Below, piece after piece: positions 61,928 to 64,000 of a stretch of 64,000 nt of DNA. Source of the DNA: Comamonas sp. B21-038 (GTDB lineage Bacteria > Pseudomonadota > Gammaproteobacteria > Burkholderiales > Burkholderiaceae_C); contig NZ_CP092462.1 in assembly GCF_022387135.1 (NCBI RefSeq), forward strand, positions 2,666,001 to 2,730,000. Direction: 5' to 3'. The notes under the pieces were generated by a model. The model saw only the letters and a program-made list of their open reading frames with translations, was not told the origin of the DNA and ran no database searches. Position numbers and translations under genes: made by a program. Every line of letters starts with the position of its first letter. The first letter of the stretch is position 1.

Positions 61928-62374
61928 ATGAACCTGCCCGAACCCCGCCCCCCTGCAGAACCTGCCCAGCCGCCGTACAGCCTGGCCGACACCCATGCAG
62001 CCAACCCGCAAAAAAGCCGCACGGGCCTGCGCCGCGTCTGGCATGCCGCCGGTTACTCGCTGCAAGGACTGCGCGCGGGCTGGGGAGAAAAAGCGTTCCG
62101 GCTGGAGGCGATACTGGCCCTGGTGCTGCTGCCCGTGTCCGTTTGGCTGGCGCGGGACTGGCGCGATTGGGCCTTGCTGATCACTCCGGTTTTTTTGGTG
62201 CTGATCGCCGAGCTGCTCAACACCGGCATTGAAATGGCGATGGACCGCTTTGGCCCTGAGTGGCATGTGCTGGCCAAGAAGGCCAAGGACATGGGCAGTG
62301 CCGCCGTGTTCCTGGCCCTGGTGCTGTGCGCGGCGGTGTGGCTGCCTGCGTTGTATGAAAGATTGTTGAAATGA
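61928..62374 (+). CDS. dgkA: Diacylglycerol kinase
   Basis: A 148-residue protein. A proline-rich N-terminal extension (about 1-40) precedes the three-helix DgkA core with GWGEKAFRLEA, AELLNTGIEMAMDRFG and AKDMGSAAVFLAL (active-site residues in the second and third blocks). The enzyme phosphorylates diacylglycerol released during phospholipid head-group transfer. The ATG overlap (ATGA) with the next gene indicates coupling. Confidence 0.93.
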   Translation: MNLPEPRPPAEPAQPPYSLADTHAANPQKSRTGLRRVWHAAGYSLQGLRAGWGEKAFRLEAILALVLLPVSVWLARDWRDWALLITPVFLVLIAELLNTGIEMAMDRFGPEWHVLAKKAKDMGSAAVFLALVLCAAVWLPALYERLLK

Positions 62375-62967
62375 CCCACTCCCCTTCCTTTTCGATGTGC
62401 GTTTACTGCGGCTCGCGCCCCGGCAAGCTCGAAGCCTTTGGCGAGGCTGCCCAGGCGGTCGGCCACTGGATTGGCAGCCATGGCGGCCAGCTGGTTTACG
62501 GCGGCGGCAAATCCGGCCTGATGGGCACGGTGGCCCGCGCGACGCGCGAGGCCGGCGGCCGGGTGGTGGGCGTGATCCCCAAGGCCTTGGTCGACCGCGA
62601 ACTGGCCAATGAGCTCTGCGACGAGCTGCATGTGGTCACCACCATGCATGAACGCAAGGCCATGATGGCCGAGCGCAGCAATGCCTTCATCGCCATCCCC
62701 GGCGGCATCGGCACCTTTGAAGAACTCTACGAGATCTGGACCTGGCGCCAGCTGGGCTACCACGACAAGCCCATCGGCATCCTCAACGCCCACGGCTATT
62801 ACGACGGCATGCTGCAGTTCCTGCAGCAGTGTGTGGGCCAGGGTTTCATGGACGAGTGGCAGATGGGCCTGATCAAGAGCGGCGACAACCATGCCGCACT
62901 GCTGGCCGAGCTGGTCGAAGAAGCCGGCCTGGCGCAGCAAAGCGATGCGCTGCGCGAAGTGATCTAA
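62371..62967 (+). CDS. LOG family protein (nucleotide 5'-monophosphate phosphoribohydrolase)
   Basis: A 198-residue lysine-decarboxylase-like Rossmann protein. The family motifs YGGGKSGLMGTVA and IPGGIGTFEELYEIWTW (PGGxGTxxE) are intact, with MHERKAMM between them. LOG proteins hydrolyse cytokinin riboside monophosphates and, more generally, nucleoside monophosphates such as AMP. Its four-base overlap with dgkA indicates one operon. Confidence 0.92.
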   Translation: MTHSPSFSMCVYCGSRPGKLEAFGEAAQAVGHWIGSHGGQLVYGGGKSGLMGTVARATREAGGRVVGVIPKALVDRELANELCDELHVVTTMHERKAMMAERSNAFIAIPGGIGTFEELYEIWTWRQLGYHDKPIGILNAHGYYDGMLQFLQQCVGQGFMDEWQMGLIKSGDNHAALLAELVEEAGLAQQSDALREVI

Positions 62968-62985
62968 GCAGCGCCCAGCAGACAC

Positions 62986-63022
62986 AAAAGCAATCGGCCC
63001 GTGGAGCGGGCCGATTGCTTTT
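62986..63022. terminator. Bidirectional terminator, LOG gene / MFS gene
   Basis: AAAAGCAATCGGCCC/GGGCCGATTGCTTTT, a perfect 15-bp stem with a 7-base loop, between convergent genes. Confidence 0.92.
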
Positions 63023-63078
63023 ACGGGGCAGCGCCACCGCTGTGGAATGGAGCGGCAGCAGTGCTTGTCGCGCAGCGC

Positions 63079-64000
63079 TTAGTCGTTGTCTGCCACCGTC
63101 TTCGCAAACGCGATACCGATCAGCGAGATCACCGCCGTGCCGACGATGTACCAGGCCACCGGCACCCAGGAGCCGTTGTAGGTATTGAGCAGCCAGGTGG
63201 CCAGCAAGGGCGCAGTGCCGCCAGCCAGCGCCGCGCCAATCTGGTAGCCCAGGGTGATGCCGGTGTAGCGCACGCGGGTCGAGAAAATCTCCGAGAACAA
63301 GGTGCCCAGCACGGCGGTAATGGGTGCCCAGACGAGCCCCAGGCCGACGACGGTGGCGATGACCAGGCTGGTCATCGTGCGCTGCTCGAGCAGCATGAAG
63401 TACGGAAAGGTGAAGGCGGCCATCACCAGGGTGCCGGCCACAAACATGCGCTTGCGGCCCATGCTGTCCGACAGGCGACCCATCAGCGGAATCATCAGCG
63501 TCGTGACCAAGGTCGCGATGGTCACCGCATTGAGCACGGAGATCCGCTCAAAGCCCAAGGTGGCCGTCGCGTAGCTGACGATGAAGGTCGAGAAGATATA
63601 GAACGGCGCCGTCTCCACGAACTTGATGGCGACGGCCACCAGCACCGCGCGCCAGTGGTAGCGCAGGGTTTCGACCAGCGGGATCTTGGCCACATTGCCG
63701 CTGGCCTTGGCCTGCTTGAACGCGGGGGTCTCATCAATGCCCTTGCGGATCCACAGACCCAGGAACACCAGGATCGCGCTCAACAGGAAAGGCACGCGCC
63801 AACCCCAGGCCAGGAACTGGTCATCGGGCAAGGTGCTCATCACGGTAATGGCCAGGGTCGCCAGCACCATGCCAATGGTCACGCCCATCTGCGGCACGCT
63901 GCCAAACAGGCCCTTGCGGTTCTTGGGTGCGTACTCGTAGGCCAGCAGCAGCGCGCCGCCCCACTCGCCACCAATGCCCAGGCCTTGCACCAGGCGCAAC
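63079..64000 (-). CDS. MFS transporter, metabolite:H+ symporter family (5' end outside window)
   Basis: The C-terminal 306 residues or so of an MFS permease of the MHS branch: GLGIGGEWGGALLLAYEYAP (loop 4-5 motif), KGIDETPAFKQA, and GRLSDSMGRKRMF in the second-half loop. The frame stays open to the window edge, so the gene starts beyond base 64000. Related proteins carry shikimate, alpha-ketoglutarate, proline/betaine or aromatic acids; the substrate is not determinable. Confidence 0.9.
   Translation of the reverse strand, partial: LRLVQGLGIGGEWGGALLLAYEYAPKNRKGLFGSVPQMGVTIGMVLATLAITVMSTLPDDQFLAWGWRVPFLLSAILVFLGLWIRKGIDETPAFKQAKASGNVAKIPLVETLRYHWRAVLVAVAIKFVETAPFYIFSTFIVSYATATLGFERISVLNAVTIATLVTTLMIPLMGRLSDSMGRKRMFVAGTLVMAAFTFPYFMLLEQRTMTSLVIATVVGLGLVWAPITAVLGTLFSEIFSTRVRYTGITLGYQIGAALAGGTAPLLATWLLNTYNGSWVPVAWYIVGTAVISLIGIAFAKTVADND

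Overview
The window is about 64 kb of GC-rich, gene-dense bacterial chromosome, most likely from a member of the Comamonadaceae (Burkholderiales; Comamonas or Delftia-like). This rests on recognised gene families and arrangements: a cyoABCD quinol oxidase operon with SURF1 and RegBA, DUF3325/DUF3649/PepSY iron genes, an ECF sigma-DUF3619-DUF3106-RDD operon, an aat-bpt pair, and ilvIHC-pssA-leuA synteny. I saw no insertion sequence, prophage, CRISPR array, rRNA or replication origin.

Layout. 1-2 kb: the tail of a U32-family protein and an MFS transporter. 2-9 kb: cytochrome bo3 quinol oxidase (cyoABCD), a SURF1 assembly factor and a RegB/RegA-type redox two-component system. 9-12.5 kb: a LysR regulator divergent from a YeiH-family transporter, then an O-acetylhomoserine sulfhydrylase. 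12.5-15.7 kb: OmpW, a DUF808 membrane protein, an unannotated 22-codon gene with its own promoter and terminator, and the manganese exporter MntP under a yybP-ykoY riboswitch. 16-18.4 kb: an NCS1 permease and a racemase-like protein. 18.4-26.5 kb: a tightly packed minus-strand cassette of five genes (SWIM zinc finger, DUF5691, MoxR-type AAA+ ATPase, DUF5682, VWA) of unknown function. 26.6-33.7 kb: a Fur-type iron uptake operon headed by a natural fusion of an ECF sigma factor with its FecR anti-sigma factor, followed by a TonB receptor and accessory membrane proteins. 33.8-37 kb: an ECF sigma/RskA-like anti-sigma pair, an SDR protein lacking the catalytic lysine, and a glutathione transferase. 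37-46 kb: purL, map, glnD, def and a DUF454 protein. 46.1-46.6 kb: four tandem tRNA-Asn genes with structured spacers. 46.7-50.4 kb: the N-degron transferases aat and bpt, an IclR regulator and a PBP7-type endopeptidase. 50.4-59 kb: branched-chain amino acid synthesis (two different leuA genes, ilvC, ilvH, ilvI) with pssA and a leucine leader-peptide attenuator. 59-64 kb: an ECF sigma operon, dgkA, a LOG-family gene and an MFS gene that runs off the window.

The most interesting items are the five-gene MoxR/VWA/SWIM cassette, the sigma/anti-sigma fusion, the leu attenuator, the covarying hairpins between the tRNA-Asn genes, the riboswitch platform and the small high-expression-type gene at 14654. 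Long open frames antisense to cyoB, purL, and the MoxR-DUF5682 region are shadows of GC-rich codons and are not annotated.
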